Source: CAYTAP01 sp964435775 (GTDB taxonomy: Bacteria; Planctomycetota; Phycisphaerae; Tepidisphaerales; Tepidisphaeraceae). From it: a stretch of 23,220 nt of DNA. A model generated the notes under the pieces. The model worked only from the letters and a program-made list of their open reading frames with translations, searched no databases and was not told the origin of the DNA. Positions 15,314 through 22,002 of the stretch are shown one piece after another (positions within the stretch are counted from its first letter, which is position 1; every line of letters starts with the position of its first letter). Location of the stretch: the NCBI GenBank assembly GCA_964435775.1, contig CAYTAP010000061.1, forward strand, positions 1-23,220, in the 5' to 3' direction. Position numbers and translations under genes: made by a program.

Positions 15314-16096
15314 ATGAAGCATTCCAGAATCATGGCGGGTGGCAGGATCGGCTGGCCGGCGAGCCGGTTGTTGTGCGTGGCTTGCCTGGGGATCGGCGTT
15401 TTGGCCGGGTCCTCGCATGGCGAAACGGTTAATTTTGGTAACCCCGCAGCAGTTTTTGGGACGTACAAGTTTGATGGTGCTTCGGGGAGCGAGGGAAATG
15501 AGCCGTCCACAGGCACTCTGCTGCGCATGGCGCAGGCGCGACTAAATCAGGTCCGCCTGTCGCATTGGAGCGAACTTGAGGAGAACGGGGCATATCAGTC
15601 GGCCAAGGACAACCTGCTGGCGTCGCGCCGCCGTCTGGAAACGGCCCGGCAGGCGGTGTTGACGGAGGTGTATCACTCGTCGGACTATCGAAAAATGCGC
15701 CGGGCGATCAGCGAGCGAGAAGAGGCGATGGAAGAGTTGCGCAAGCAGCCTGTGGTGGATCGCGCGCGCATCTATCAAGCGGCCAGGGAGCTTCTGGAGT
15801 TGAGATCGGCGCTGACGAAGGTGGTGTCGGCCGCGTGTGCGGGGGAGCAGGAGATCAATTCCGCCAAAGAGAGCCTGGTCGACGCGTATGCCACAATGAC
15901 CCAGTTGCGGCATCAGCATGAGTCGGCGCTGCAGAGCGATCCGCAATGGGTGGATGCAAAAAATCGACTGGAAGAGGCCCGGAAAAACTCATATCAGACG
16001 CGGACGAGCGGACGAGCGGTGGCGATGCGAAGCGGGGGTTCGCGGTCGTTCCCGGTGGGGGTTGTGGCGTCGCGGCAACTATCGCTGCATCGGTGA
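15314..16096 (+). CDS. Secreted coiled-coil protein of unknown function
   Basis: Encodes 260 residues. An N-terminal signal peptide is visible: basic MKHSRIMAGGRIGWPASR followed by LLCVACLGIGVLAG and a probable cleavage region around SSHGETV, so export is likely. Residues about 70-235 are charged, helical and heptad-like (for example ASRRRLETARQAVLTEV and SEREEAMEELRKQPV), predicting a long coiled coil. The C-terminal tail is Arg/Ser/Gly-rich. ATG 15314 is chosen over the longer frame from 15293 because GGAAGG lies seven bases upstream. I do not recognise a family. The gene is isolated, with its own likely promoter, and converges on gcvPB. Confidence 0.75.
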   Translation: MKHSRIMAGGRIGWPASRLLCVACLGIGVLAGSSHGETVNFGNPAAVFGTYKFDGASGSEGNEPSTGTLLRMAQARLNQVRLSHWSELEENGAYQSAKDNLLASRRRLETARQAVLTEVYHSSDYRKMRRAISEREEAMEELRKQPVVDRARIYQAARELLELRSALTKVVSAACAGEQEINSAKESLVDAYATMTQLRHQHESALQSDPQWVDAKNRLEEARKNSYQTRTSGRAVAMRSGGSRSFPVGVVASRQLSLHR

Positions 16097-16144
16097 TACA
16101 TTCCTGCGGCATGCTCGACGGTACTCAGGGGTTGTGTGCGCAAA

Positions 16145-16163
16145 CATGGGCGAGCCGCCCATG
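16145..16163. terminator. Short stem-loop between convergent genes
   Basis: CATGGGCG (16145-16152) and CGCCCATG (16156-16163) form a perfect 8-bp stem with loop AGC. It lies in the 104-base gap between the ends of the coiled-coil protein gene and gcvPB, where a shared bidirectional terminator would be expected. No U-tract follows on either strand. Confidence 0.45.
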
Positions 16164-16200
16164 CCACGCGTAGTGCGTCGCTCGCGCGGCGCGGATTGTG

Positions 16201-17718
16201 TCACGCGGTGGCATCGCCGGACCAGGTGAGGATGGGCTTGCGGGCGGCGCCCACTTCATCAAGCCTTCGGACCGGTTGATGAATGGGGGCATCTTTCAGG
16301 GGTTGGATATCCTTTTCACTTTGAGCGGCGATGTCGAGCATCGCATCGACGAAAGCGTCGAGCGTTGCTTTCGATTCGGTTTCCGTGGGCTCGATCATCA
16401 GGCAATCATGGACCGGCCAATGGACGGTCGGGGGATGGAAGCCGCGATCGATGAGGCTCTTGGCGATGTCCATGATCGTGACGCCGCGATCGAGGATGGC
16501 GCGGGGGACGGCGATGAACTCGTGGGCGCAGGGGTTGGTCGCCATGGGTTGGCCGGACTGGGGACCATAGGGGAGCGGATACACATCCTTGAGGCGCTGG
16601 GCGAGGTAGTTGGCGGCAAGGACGGCGGTTTCGGAAACATGGCGCAGCCCATCGGGACCGGCGGCGGCGATGTAGGTGTAGGCGCGGACGAGAACATTGA
16701 ACTGGCCGGAGAATGAGCGGACCTTGCCGATGGACTTGGGTCGGTCATGGTCCCAGGCATAGCGGACGCCGTGACTGTGGGAGGCGGACGAAGACTTTTT
16801 CGCGGCGAGTTTCACCACCTGGGGGACGGGGAGGTAGGGCGCCAGTTCCTTACGGACGGCGATGGGTCCGGCGCCCGGGCCGCCGCAGCCGTGAGGCGTT
16901 GAGAAGGTTTTGTGGGTGTTGTAGTGCATGACATCGACGCCGAAATCGCCGGGTCGGGCGATGCCGAGGATGGCGTTCATGTTGGCGCCGTCGAGGTAGA
17001 GGAACGCGCCGGCGTCATGGATGATTTTGGCCATCTCGGCGATGTGGGCGTCGAACTTGCCGAGGGTGTTGGGGTTGGTGACCATGACGGCGGCGACTTC
17101 GCCGGGATGCTTGGCGAAGTGAGCGCGTAGATCATCGAGATCGGTCAGGCCGTCGGGGCGACTTTTGATCGTCACGACATTCGCGCCGCACATGGCGCAG
17201 CTGGCGGGGTTGGTGCCGTGGGCGGTGTCGGGGGCGAGAACGATGTGGCGCTTGGGCTGGCCGTGATCGTGGAAATAGGCGCGGATCACTTTCAGCGCCG
17301 TCCATTCGCCATGCGCGCCGGCGCAGGGCTGCAGGCAAACCTCATCAAGCCCGGCAATTTCCTGAAGCATTTCGCGGAGATGATAAAGAAGGGCCAGCGC
17401 CCCCTGGCAGTCGGCCTCGGGCTGGAGTGGATGAAGGTTGGCGAATCCCGGCAGCGCCGCGGCCCACTCATTGACGCGCGGGTTATACTTCATCGTACAG
17501 GAACCGAGAGGGTAGAAATTGTCATCCACCGAAAAATTGCGGTGAGACAGATGCGTGTAGTGACGGACGACATCAAGCTGGCCGAGCTCGGGCAGCGCGG
17601 TCTCGACAAAAGTGGCTAGGGCGGGGTCGAGATCGACGTGTGGGACATCCGACGCCGGAAGATCGACGGCGCGGGCACCGGGCGTGGAGATTTCGAAGAG
17701 GAGGGGTTCGGACAACAT
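16201..17718 (-). CDS. gcvPB: Glycine dehydrogenase (decarboxylating) subunit 2, P-protein beta
   Basis: PLP-binding half of the split P-protein. With GcvPA it decarboxylates glycine and passes the aminomethyl group to lipoylated GcvH. The 505 residues include the Schiff-base lysine K270 in HYNTHKTFSTPHG, with DTAHGTNPAS (164-173), LDGANMNAILG (242-252) and NFYPLGSCTMKYNP (67-80), all hallmark segments. In the loop after the lysine the usual HGGGGPG reads HGCGGPG (C278). The frame extends eight codons upstream, but ATG 17718 (MLSEPLLFE) has CAAGG seven bases before it. It is the last gene of the glycine cleavage operon, 29 bases after the DUF2283 gene. Confidence 0.97.
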   Translation of the reverse strand: MLSEPLLFEISTPGARAVDLPASDVPHVDLDPALATFVETALPELGQLDVVRHYTHLSHRNFSVDDNFYPLGSCTMKYNPRVNEWAAALPGFANLHPLQPEADCQGALALLYHLREMLQEIAGLDEVCLQPCAGAHGEWTALKVIRAYFHDHGQPKRHIVLAPDTAHGTNPASCAMCGANVVTIKSRPDGLTDLDDLRAHFAKHPGEVAAVMVTNPNTLGKFDAHIAEMAKIIHDAGAFLYLDGANMNAILGIARPGDFGVDVMHYNTHKTFSTPHGCGGPGAGPIAVRKELAPYLPVPQVVKLAAKKSSSASHSHGVRYAWDHDRPKSIGKVRSFSGQFNVLVRAYTYIAAAGPDGLRHVSETAVLAANYLAQRLKDVYPLPYGPQSGQPMATNPCAHEFIAVPRAILDRGVTIMDIAKSLIDRGFHPPTVHWPVHDCLMIEPTETESKATLDAFVDAMLDIAAQSEKDIQPLKDAPIHQPVRRLDEVGAARKPILTWSGDATA

Positions 17719-17747
17719 CAATGGCCTTGCATTTGGGAACAATGAAC

Positions 17748-17954
17748 TTAACGACTAAGCGCCACATCCAAAGGGCGCTCTGAAAGTTTACTGACGCCAA
17801 GCACGGAAAAACCGAGAACGCGCCCGTGCGAATCAACTTTTTCCATAACGCGATCATTGTCGGTCTCGCGGAAGTATCCCTCCTTGCGCTCGAAGAGCAC
17901 CTCAAGGAAATCGCCTTCGCGGTCATACCACAGTTTTATGATTTTTGGCTCCAC
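17748..17954 (-). CDS. DUF2283 family protein, possible antitoxin
   Basis: A 68-residue protein with the DUF2283 pattern: YDREGDFLEVLFERKEGYFR near the N-terminus, then a beta-turn and GRVLGFSVLGVSKL. Its function in this family is not established. Its first 19 bases overlap the end of the upstream nuclease-like gene, a spacing typical of paired modules, so a role as antitoxin or partner is inferred. It sits inside the glycine cleavage operon between gcvPA and gcvPB. Codon use looks less GC-rich than in gcvPA or gcvPB, suggesting acquisition. Confidence 0.75.
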   Translation of the reverse strand: MEPKIIKLWYDREGDFLEVLFERKEGYFRETDNDRVMEKVDSHGRVLGFSVLGVSKLSERPLDVALSR

Positions 17955-18262
17955 AGGGATGTTCCTTTCTTGAGTCGATCCGTCAGGTAGGCCGTTATGA
18001 CAAATGCATCGGCATCCTGAACTTTCACTACCGCACAGAGATACTTATCACCAACAACCGTTTCCCTATAATAGCGGTAGTATAGTCGCGCGTCAGCGTC
18101 GCCCAGGGACTGAATCACCTGCTGAGGCTGCATAAGCGTTTCTTCGATGGCCGATGCCATTGCGCCCATTTCCGGATGCTCGAGTATGTGGTTCATCCGT
18201 TCATCTGTGATGCGAATGCTCCGGCCCTGATAGTCGCGAATGACGTTCATCGGAATCCACAT
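17936..18262 (-). CDS. PBECR-type (barnase/EndoU/colicin/RelE-like) nuclease-fold protein, possible toxin
   Basis: A 108-residue protein whose core ITDERMNHILEHPEM (18-32), ARLYYRYYRETVVGDKYLCAVVKV (58-81) and AFVITAYLTDRLKKG (86-100) resembles small nuclease-fold proteins annotated as PBECR2 or DUF4258-like. Such folds include RelE-like RNases, so a toxin role is plausible, though no catalytic residue can be assigned with certainty. ATG 18262 gives the length above; ATG 18250 (MNVIRDYQG) is an equally possible start, and both have weak Shine-Dalgarno sites. It follows gcvPA by 25 bases and overlaps DUF2283 by 19. Confidence 0.65.
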   Translation of the reverse strand: MWIPMNVIRDYQGRSIRITDERMNHILEHPEMGAMASAIEETLMQPQQVIQSLGDADARLYYRYYRETVVGDKYLCAVVKVQDADAFVITAYLTDRLKKGTSLWSQKS

Positions 18263-18287
18263 TCACATAAAGCGTTACAGCGAGCAT

Positions 18288-19688
18288 TCACTCCGCCAGA
18301 TCCGCATTGACGAACTGGTCGGCGTCGTGGCTGGAGGCGGCGCGGGAAGAGGCAGTTGAGCCGGCGAGCAGATCGACGAGGCGGTCGATTTCTTCGCGGG
18401 TGCGCTTTTCGGTGACGGCGACGAGGAGACAGTCGGCGAGTTTGGGATCATCCTGTCCGATGGGATAGCCGGCGAGGATGCCCGCGCGAGAGGCGTCGGC
18501 CAGCACATCGGCCACCGGGCGATCCAGTTTGACGAGCACTTCATTGAAGAAGGGAAGATCGAATCGCGGGGCCAGGCCAACCTGCTTGAGGCGTTCGACG
18601 AGGTAAGCGGCCTTGTTGTGACAAAGCTGCGCGGCGTGTCGGATGCCCTGCGGGCCCATTGTCGCCAGGTAAACGCTGGCGCGGAGAGCGAGCAGGCCTT
18701 GATTCGTGCAGACGTTGCTCGTCGCCTTTTCGCGGCGGATGTGTTGCTCGCGGGTTTGCAGGGTGAGGCAGAAGGCGCGGCGGCCTTCGGCATCAACGGT
18801 CTGACCGACGAGTCGGCCTGGCATTTTCCGCATGAACTGAGTGCGCGTGGCGAACAGCCCGAGGTACGGGCCGCCGAATTGGAGGGGAATTCCCAGCGGT
18901 TGCCCCTCGGCGGTGGCGATGTCCACATCCATCTCGCCGGGGTGCTTGAGGATGCCGAGGCTGAGTGGATTGAATGATTGGATGCAGAGGGATTCGTTGG
19001 CGTGGGCGAACTTGGCGATCGTTTCGACGCGCTCGATATGCCCCAGGAAGTTGGGGGATTGAACGATGATGGCGGCGGTGTCGGCCTCCAGCTCGCTTTC
19101 AAGCTCCTGCGTATCGACGACGCCGTTCTTCAATGGGATTTCAGTGTAGATGGCGGGCAGATCGGCAAGATAGGTCTGAAGGACGCGGCGATAATGCGGA
19201 TGGACGCCCTGGCTGACGATGATCTCGCGCTTGCCCGTCACATTGAGCGCCATCAGCGCGGCCTCGGCGAGCGCGGTCGCGCCTTCATACAGCGATGCGT
19301 TGGCGACCTCCATGCTCGTGAGCTGGCAGACCATCGTCTGAAACTCGAAGAACGCCTGGAGGGAACCCTGCGACGCCTCGGCCTGGTACGGCGTGTAGGC
19401 GGTGAGGAACTCCCCTTTCATCGCGAGGGCATCGACGGTGGCGGGGATGAAGTGGTCATAGACGCCGGCGCCGAGGAAGCAGACTTTGTCATCGACGGAG
19501 CGATTCGCCGCGCCCAGTTCACTCAGATGCCGACGGAGCGTCAGCTCATCCATCGCCGGGGGAAGGTCGAGCACCTCGCGCAGGCGGAAGGCGTCGGGCA
19601 CCTGCTTGAGCAGGTCGTCGATGGTTTTGGCCCCGACGGCCTGGAGCATCTCATCGCGTTGTTTGGGGGTGATTTGAACGTAGTCCAT
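18288..19688 (-). CDS. gcvPA: Glycine dehydrogenase (decarboxylating) subunit 1, P-protein alpha
   Basis: Non-PLP-lysine half of the split glycine decarboxylase, needed with GcvPB to form the active P-protein. The 466 residues are slightly longer than the usual 440-450; the excess is a low-complexity C-terminal tail (AGSTASSRAASSHDADQ). Family segments seen: FLGAGVYDHFIPATVD (71-86), TAYTPYQAEASQGSLQAFFEFQ, NASLYEGATALAEAALMA, SQGVHPHYRRVLQTY and FGGPYLGLFA. ATG 19688 (MDYVQITPKQRDEML) is the expected N-terminus. The DUF5615 stop lies nine bases upstream, so translation may be coupled. The nuclease-like gene follows after 25 bases. Confidence 0.97.
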   Translation of the reverse strand: MDYVQITPKQRDEMLQAVGAKTIDDLLKQVPDAFRLREVLDLPPAMDELTLRRHLSELGAANRSVDDKVCFLGAGVYDHFIPATVDALAMKGEFLTAYTPYQAEASQGSLQAFFEFQTMVCQLTSMEVANASLYEGATALAEAALMALNVTGKREIIVSQGVHPHYRRVLQTYLADLPAIYTEIPLKNGVVDTQELESELEADTAAIIVQSPNFLGHIERVETIAKFAHANESLCIQSFNPLSLGILKHPGEMDVDIATAEGQPLGIPLQFGGPYLGLFATRTQFMRKMPGRLVGQTVDAEGRRAFCLTLQTREQHIRREKATSNVCTNQGLLALRASVYLATMGPQGIRHAAQLCHNKAAYLVERLKQVGLAPRFDLPFFNEVLVKLDRPVADVLADASRAGILAGYPIGQDDPKLADCLLVAVTEKRTREEIDRLVDLLAGSTASSRAASSHDADQFVNADLAE

Positions 19689-19697
19689 GAATGCGTC

Positions 19698-20048
19698 TCA
19701 GCGAATGCGGATTCCTGTGTCAGTGACGATTAGTAATTTTCCAGCCGCTGCGGATCGAATGATATCGGGCAGATGATGTCGGGCGAAACCGGGCGTCGCT
19801 CGTCGACCAGTCGATTGCGGACGCAACAAAACAATACCTGAGTAGTTTTGGGGCGGATATGCCTGAATATTGGCAATTCCTTTATCCTGAGTCAAAAGGA
19901 TGCGTTGCTCGCGGTGAGCGGCGTGAAGGATGGTCTGATCTTTTGCTCCAACCAGGCGCTCGGCCTCAACGGTATCCGCATCATGGCCCATGGCGGTCAG
20001 TTCCTCCGCCAACTCGGCCGGAAGATTTTCATCCAGCTTGAACTTCAC
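19698..20048 (-). CDS. DUF5615 PIN-like protein, probable toxin
   Basis: A 116-residue protein with the DUF5615 (Mut7-C/PIN-like) signature: MKFKLDENLPAELAEEL (first strand with acidic residues D6, E7), GAKDQTILHAAHREQRILLTQDKGIAN (34-60) with the conserved TQDKGIAN acidic site. Related PIN-domain proteins are metal-dependent RNases. The start overlaps the stop of DUF433 as ATGA, the classical arrangement of a toxin-antitoxin pair. It ends nine bases before gcvPA. Activity is inferred from fold and partner, not shown. Confidence 0.85.
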   Translation of the reverse strand: MKFKLDENLPAELAEELTAMGHDADTVEAERLVGAKDQTILHAAHREQRILLTQDKGIANIQAYPPQNYSGIVLLRPQSTGRRATPGFARHHLPDIIRSAAAGKLLIVTDTGIRIR

Positions 20049-20281
20049 AGGCCCGCAACGGGTAGGAGGCTCTCCTCACGAGCCAGTTCCGCGGCATACG
20101 CCAAGGCCGCCTCGACATGCTCTGGTCGCAGGGAAGGATAGCTGCGAAGGATTTCGTCCGTCGTCGCCCCTTCCGCCAAGCTGTCAAGAATATTCGTTAC
20201 CAGCACGCGCGTTCCGACGGCACACAATTGACCGTGGCAGACCGTCGCGTCATGCGTTAGGTATTGTCGCCAATCAATCAT
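20045..20281 (-). CDS. DUF433 protein, probable antitoxin
   Basis: A 78-residue protein with the DUF433 pattern: a short N-terminal beta region (HDATVCHGQLCAVGTRVLVTNILDSLAEG) followed by a helix-turn-helix-like part (ATTDEILRSYPSLRPEHVEAALAYAAE). DUF433 proteins are commonly found beside DUF5615 and are treated as DNA-binding antitoxins. The frame extends eight codons further upstream, but ATG 20281 (MIDWRQYL) has AGAGG five bases before it. It follows gcvH by 33 bases and overlaps DUF5615 by four. A motif search for palindromes near its start would show any autoregulation; none is obvious by eye. Confidence 0.85.
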   Translation of the reverse strand: MIDWRQYLTHDATVCHGQLCAVGTRVLVTNILDSLAEGATTDEILRSYPSLRPEHVEAALAYAAELAREESLLPVAGL

Positions 20282-20314
20282 AAAGCCTCTCTCAATCGCA
20301 TCCACGAGCAGGCG

Positions 20315-20695
20315 TCAATGCCCCGTCTTTTTCAAATACTCCTCGCTCGTCAAGAGTGTATTCACGTCGGCGGGGTTCGTCGCTTTCAGTTTGATCATCC
20401 AGCCGCCCTTGTAGGGGTCCTGATTGACGAGGCCGGGGTTTTGCTCGAGGGCGTCGTTGACGGCGGTGACGGTTCCGGCGACGCCGCTGTACAGGTCGCT
20501 GCTCGCCTTGACCGATTCGATCTCGCCGAAGCGGCCGTTGGCGTCGATCTTGTCTCCCACCTTGGGCAGGGAGACGAAGGTGATGTCGGTCAGCTCATCG
20601 GCGGCGAACTGGGTGATGCCGAGCGTGACGACATCCCCGGCCAGAAGGTGCCATTCGTGCGATTCGAGATAGCGGCGGTCGGTTGGGATTGGCAT
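20315..20695 (-). CDS. gcvH: Glycine cleavage system H protein
   Basis: Small lipoyl carrier that shuttles the aminomethyl intermediate between P, T and L proteins. The 126 residues are normal for the family. The lipoylation lysine is K63 in GEIESVKASSDLYSGVAGTVTAVN, with RYLESHEWH at the start and GGWMIKLKATNPAD near the end. The open frame runs 27 codons further upstream, but these codons are translated tandem repeat (KSKIKNRKSKIE), so ATG 20695 (MPIPTDRRYLESHEWH) is the start. No clear Shine-Dalgarno site is present. gcvT lies 131 bases upstream, the DUF433 gene 33 bases downstream. Confidence 0.97.
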   Translation of the reverse strand: MPIPTDRRYLESHEWHLLAGDVVTLGITQFAADELTDITFVSLPKVGDKIDANGRFGEIESVKASSDLYSGVAGTVTAVNDALEQNPGLVNQDPYKGGWMIKLKATNPADVNTLLTSEEYLKKTGH

Positions 20696-20707
20696 GGGTG
20701 GACTTTC

Positions 20708-20742
20708 GATTTTTGATTTTCGATTTTTGATTTTTGATTTTT
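20708..20742. repeat. Tandem 7-mer repeat GATTTTT/GATTTTC upstream of gcvH
   Basis: Five consecutive copies of GATTTTY (20708-20742), followed by two less regular units up to about 20764. On the coding strand it reads AAAAATC repeated, ending 12 bases before the gcvH start codon. It is strikingly AT-rich in a GC-rich setting and lies where translation initiation or RNase access could be affected. Confidence 0.85.
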
Positions 20743-20778
20743 GATCTGTGCTTTTTTGATCTTGGATCGGCGTCATTT

Positions 20779-20799
20779 GCGGTTGAAACGATCAACCGC
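20779..20799. repeat. 8-bp stem-loop in the gcvT-gcvH gap
   Basis: GCGGTTGA (20779-20786) and TCAACCGC (20792-20799) are exact complements around the loop AACGA. It lies downstream of gcvT. Without a U-tract it is a weak candidate for an RNA-stabilising or processing hairpin. Confidence 0.5.
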
Positions 20800-20826
20800 C
20801 GCCGCCCGTGGTGGGCCGCCCGGCCC

Positions 20827-21933
20827 CTACGCAGGGCGTTTGTAAAAGGGTAGGTTAACGATTTTGGCCGGGTTGATCGACCCCTTCAAGTCAACGGCGA
20901 GGCTCGTTCCCTCGGAGGCGTGGGCGGCGTCCACATACGCCATCGCGATGCTTTTTTGCAGCGTGGGACTGAATGTGCCGCTGGTGACTTCGCCGATGAC
21001 CTCCTCGCCCAGCTTGACCGGCGTTCCCTGGCGGGCGATCCGCTTGCCCTCCAACTCCAATCCGACCAGCTTTCGCTTCGGGCCGGTTTCCTTGATTTTG
21101 CGCAAGGCCTCGACGCCGACAAAGTCCTTGGCCAGATCGACCGCCCAGCCGAGCCCGGCGGAGATGGGGTCGATCGTTTCGGACAGCTCATGGCCGTAAA
21201 GCGGCATCCCGGCTTCGAGGCGGAGGGTGTCGCGGGCCCCCAGGCCGGCGGGTTTGATCGTCGCATCGGGCTTGTCGGCGCGGCCGGCGAGGAGTTTGAT
21301 CGCCATCGGCGCCATCTTGGCGGGGATGATGAGCTCGATGCCATCCTCGCCGGTGTATCCGCCGCGGAAGACGGCCAGCTTGATCAGCATGAGGCTCGCG
21401 GTGGCGAAGTGATAGCGCTTCATCGCCTTGACATCGACGGGCAAAACGCCGCTGACGCGATCAATGACCTTGGGACCTTGCAACGCGACCATCGCGGTCG
21501 ATTCAGTCTGATCGGCCAGGTCGAAATCCATGCCGCTCGCCCGGCGGGTGTCGATGAAATAGAGGACGAGCTTCTCGCGGTTGGGGGCATTGCAGACCAT
21601 CAGCCAGTATTTGGCGTCGCGCGAGATGATCACATCGTCAAGCACGCCCCCCCGCTCATTGCAGATCAAACTGTAGCGGCTTTGGCCGACGACCTGATCG
21701 GAGAGGTTGCGGGTGGCGACATGATTGAGGAAGCGCATCGCATCGGAACCGGAAAAATGGAGCCGCCCCATGTGGGAGACATCGAAGATCGAGCCGCTCC
21801 GCCGCGTCTGTTCATGCTCATCGACGATGCCGCGGTAGAGGATCGGCATCTCCCATCCGGCGAAATCAACCATCCGCGCCCCGGCGGAGGCATGGAAATC
21901 ATAAAACGGCGTGCGTTTGAGGGGTGTGGCCAT
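20827..21933 (-). CDS. gcvT: Glycine cleavage system T protein (aminomethyltransferase)
   Basis: Transfers the methylene group from the H-protein intermediate to tetrahydrofolate, releasing ammonia. The 368 residues match the family. Seen: RTPFYDFHASAGARMVDFAGWEMPILY (7-33), FDVSHMGRL with the folate-site region, CNERGGVLDDVIISR, FRGGYTGEDGIELI, ARDTLRLEAGMPLYGHEL (247-264) and GEVTSGTFSPTLQKSIAMAYV. The frame extends 13 codons upstream; ATG 21933 (MATPLKRTPFYDFH) is chosen because it starts the conserved region. Its TAG stop lies within a GTAGGGGCC motif. No glycine riboswitch is recognisable in the 69 bases separating it from nhaA. Confidence 0.97.
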   Translation of the reverse strand: MATPLKRTPFYDFHASAGARMVDFAGWEMPILYRGIVDEHEQTRRSGSIFDVSHMGRLHFSGSDAMRFLNHVATRNLSDQVVGQSRYSLICNERGGVLDDVIISRDAKYWLMVCNAPNREKLVLYFIDTRRASGMDFDLADQTESTAMVALQGPKVIDRVSGVLPVDVKAMKRYHFATASLMLIKLAVFRGGYTGEDGIELIIPAKMAPMAIKLLAGRADKPDATIKPAGLGARDTLRLEAGMPLYGHELSETIDPISAGLGWAVDLAKDFVGVEALRKIKETGPKRKLVGLELEGKRIARQGTPVKLGEEVIGEVTSGTFSPTLQKSIAMAYVDAAHASEGTSLAVDLKGSINPAKIVNLPFYKRPA

Positions 21934-22002
21934 GAGGCGAGCGAGGCTATCGGGGGGGGCGGCGAACGTCAAGAAAGGATCGAAAACCGCCGGTCCCTGG
22001 CC

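Noticed and set aside
20696..20776. N-terminal extension of GcvH (27 residues)
   Set aside because: It consists of translated tandem repeat, and the conserved GcvH N-terminus begins at the ATG at 20695.
21934..22002. Glycine riboswitch upstream of gcvT
   Set aside because: The gap is only 69 bases, too short for a typical tandem glycine riboswitch, and has no recognisable core.
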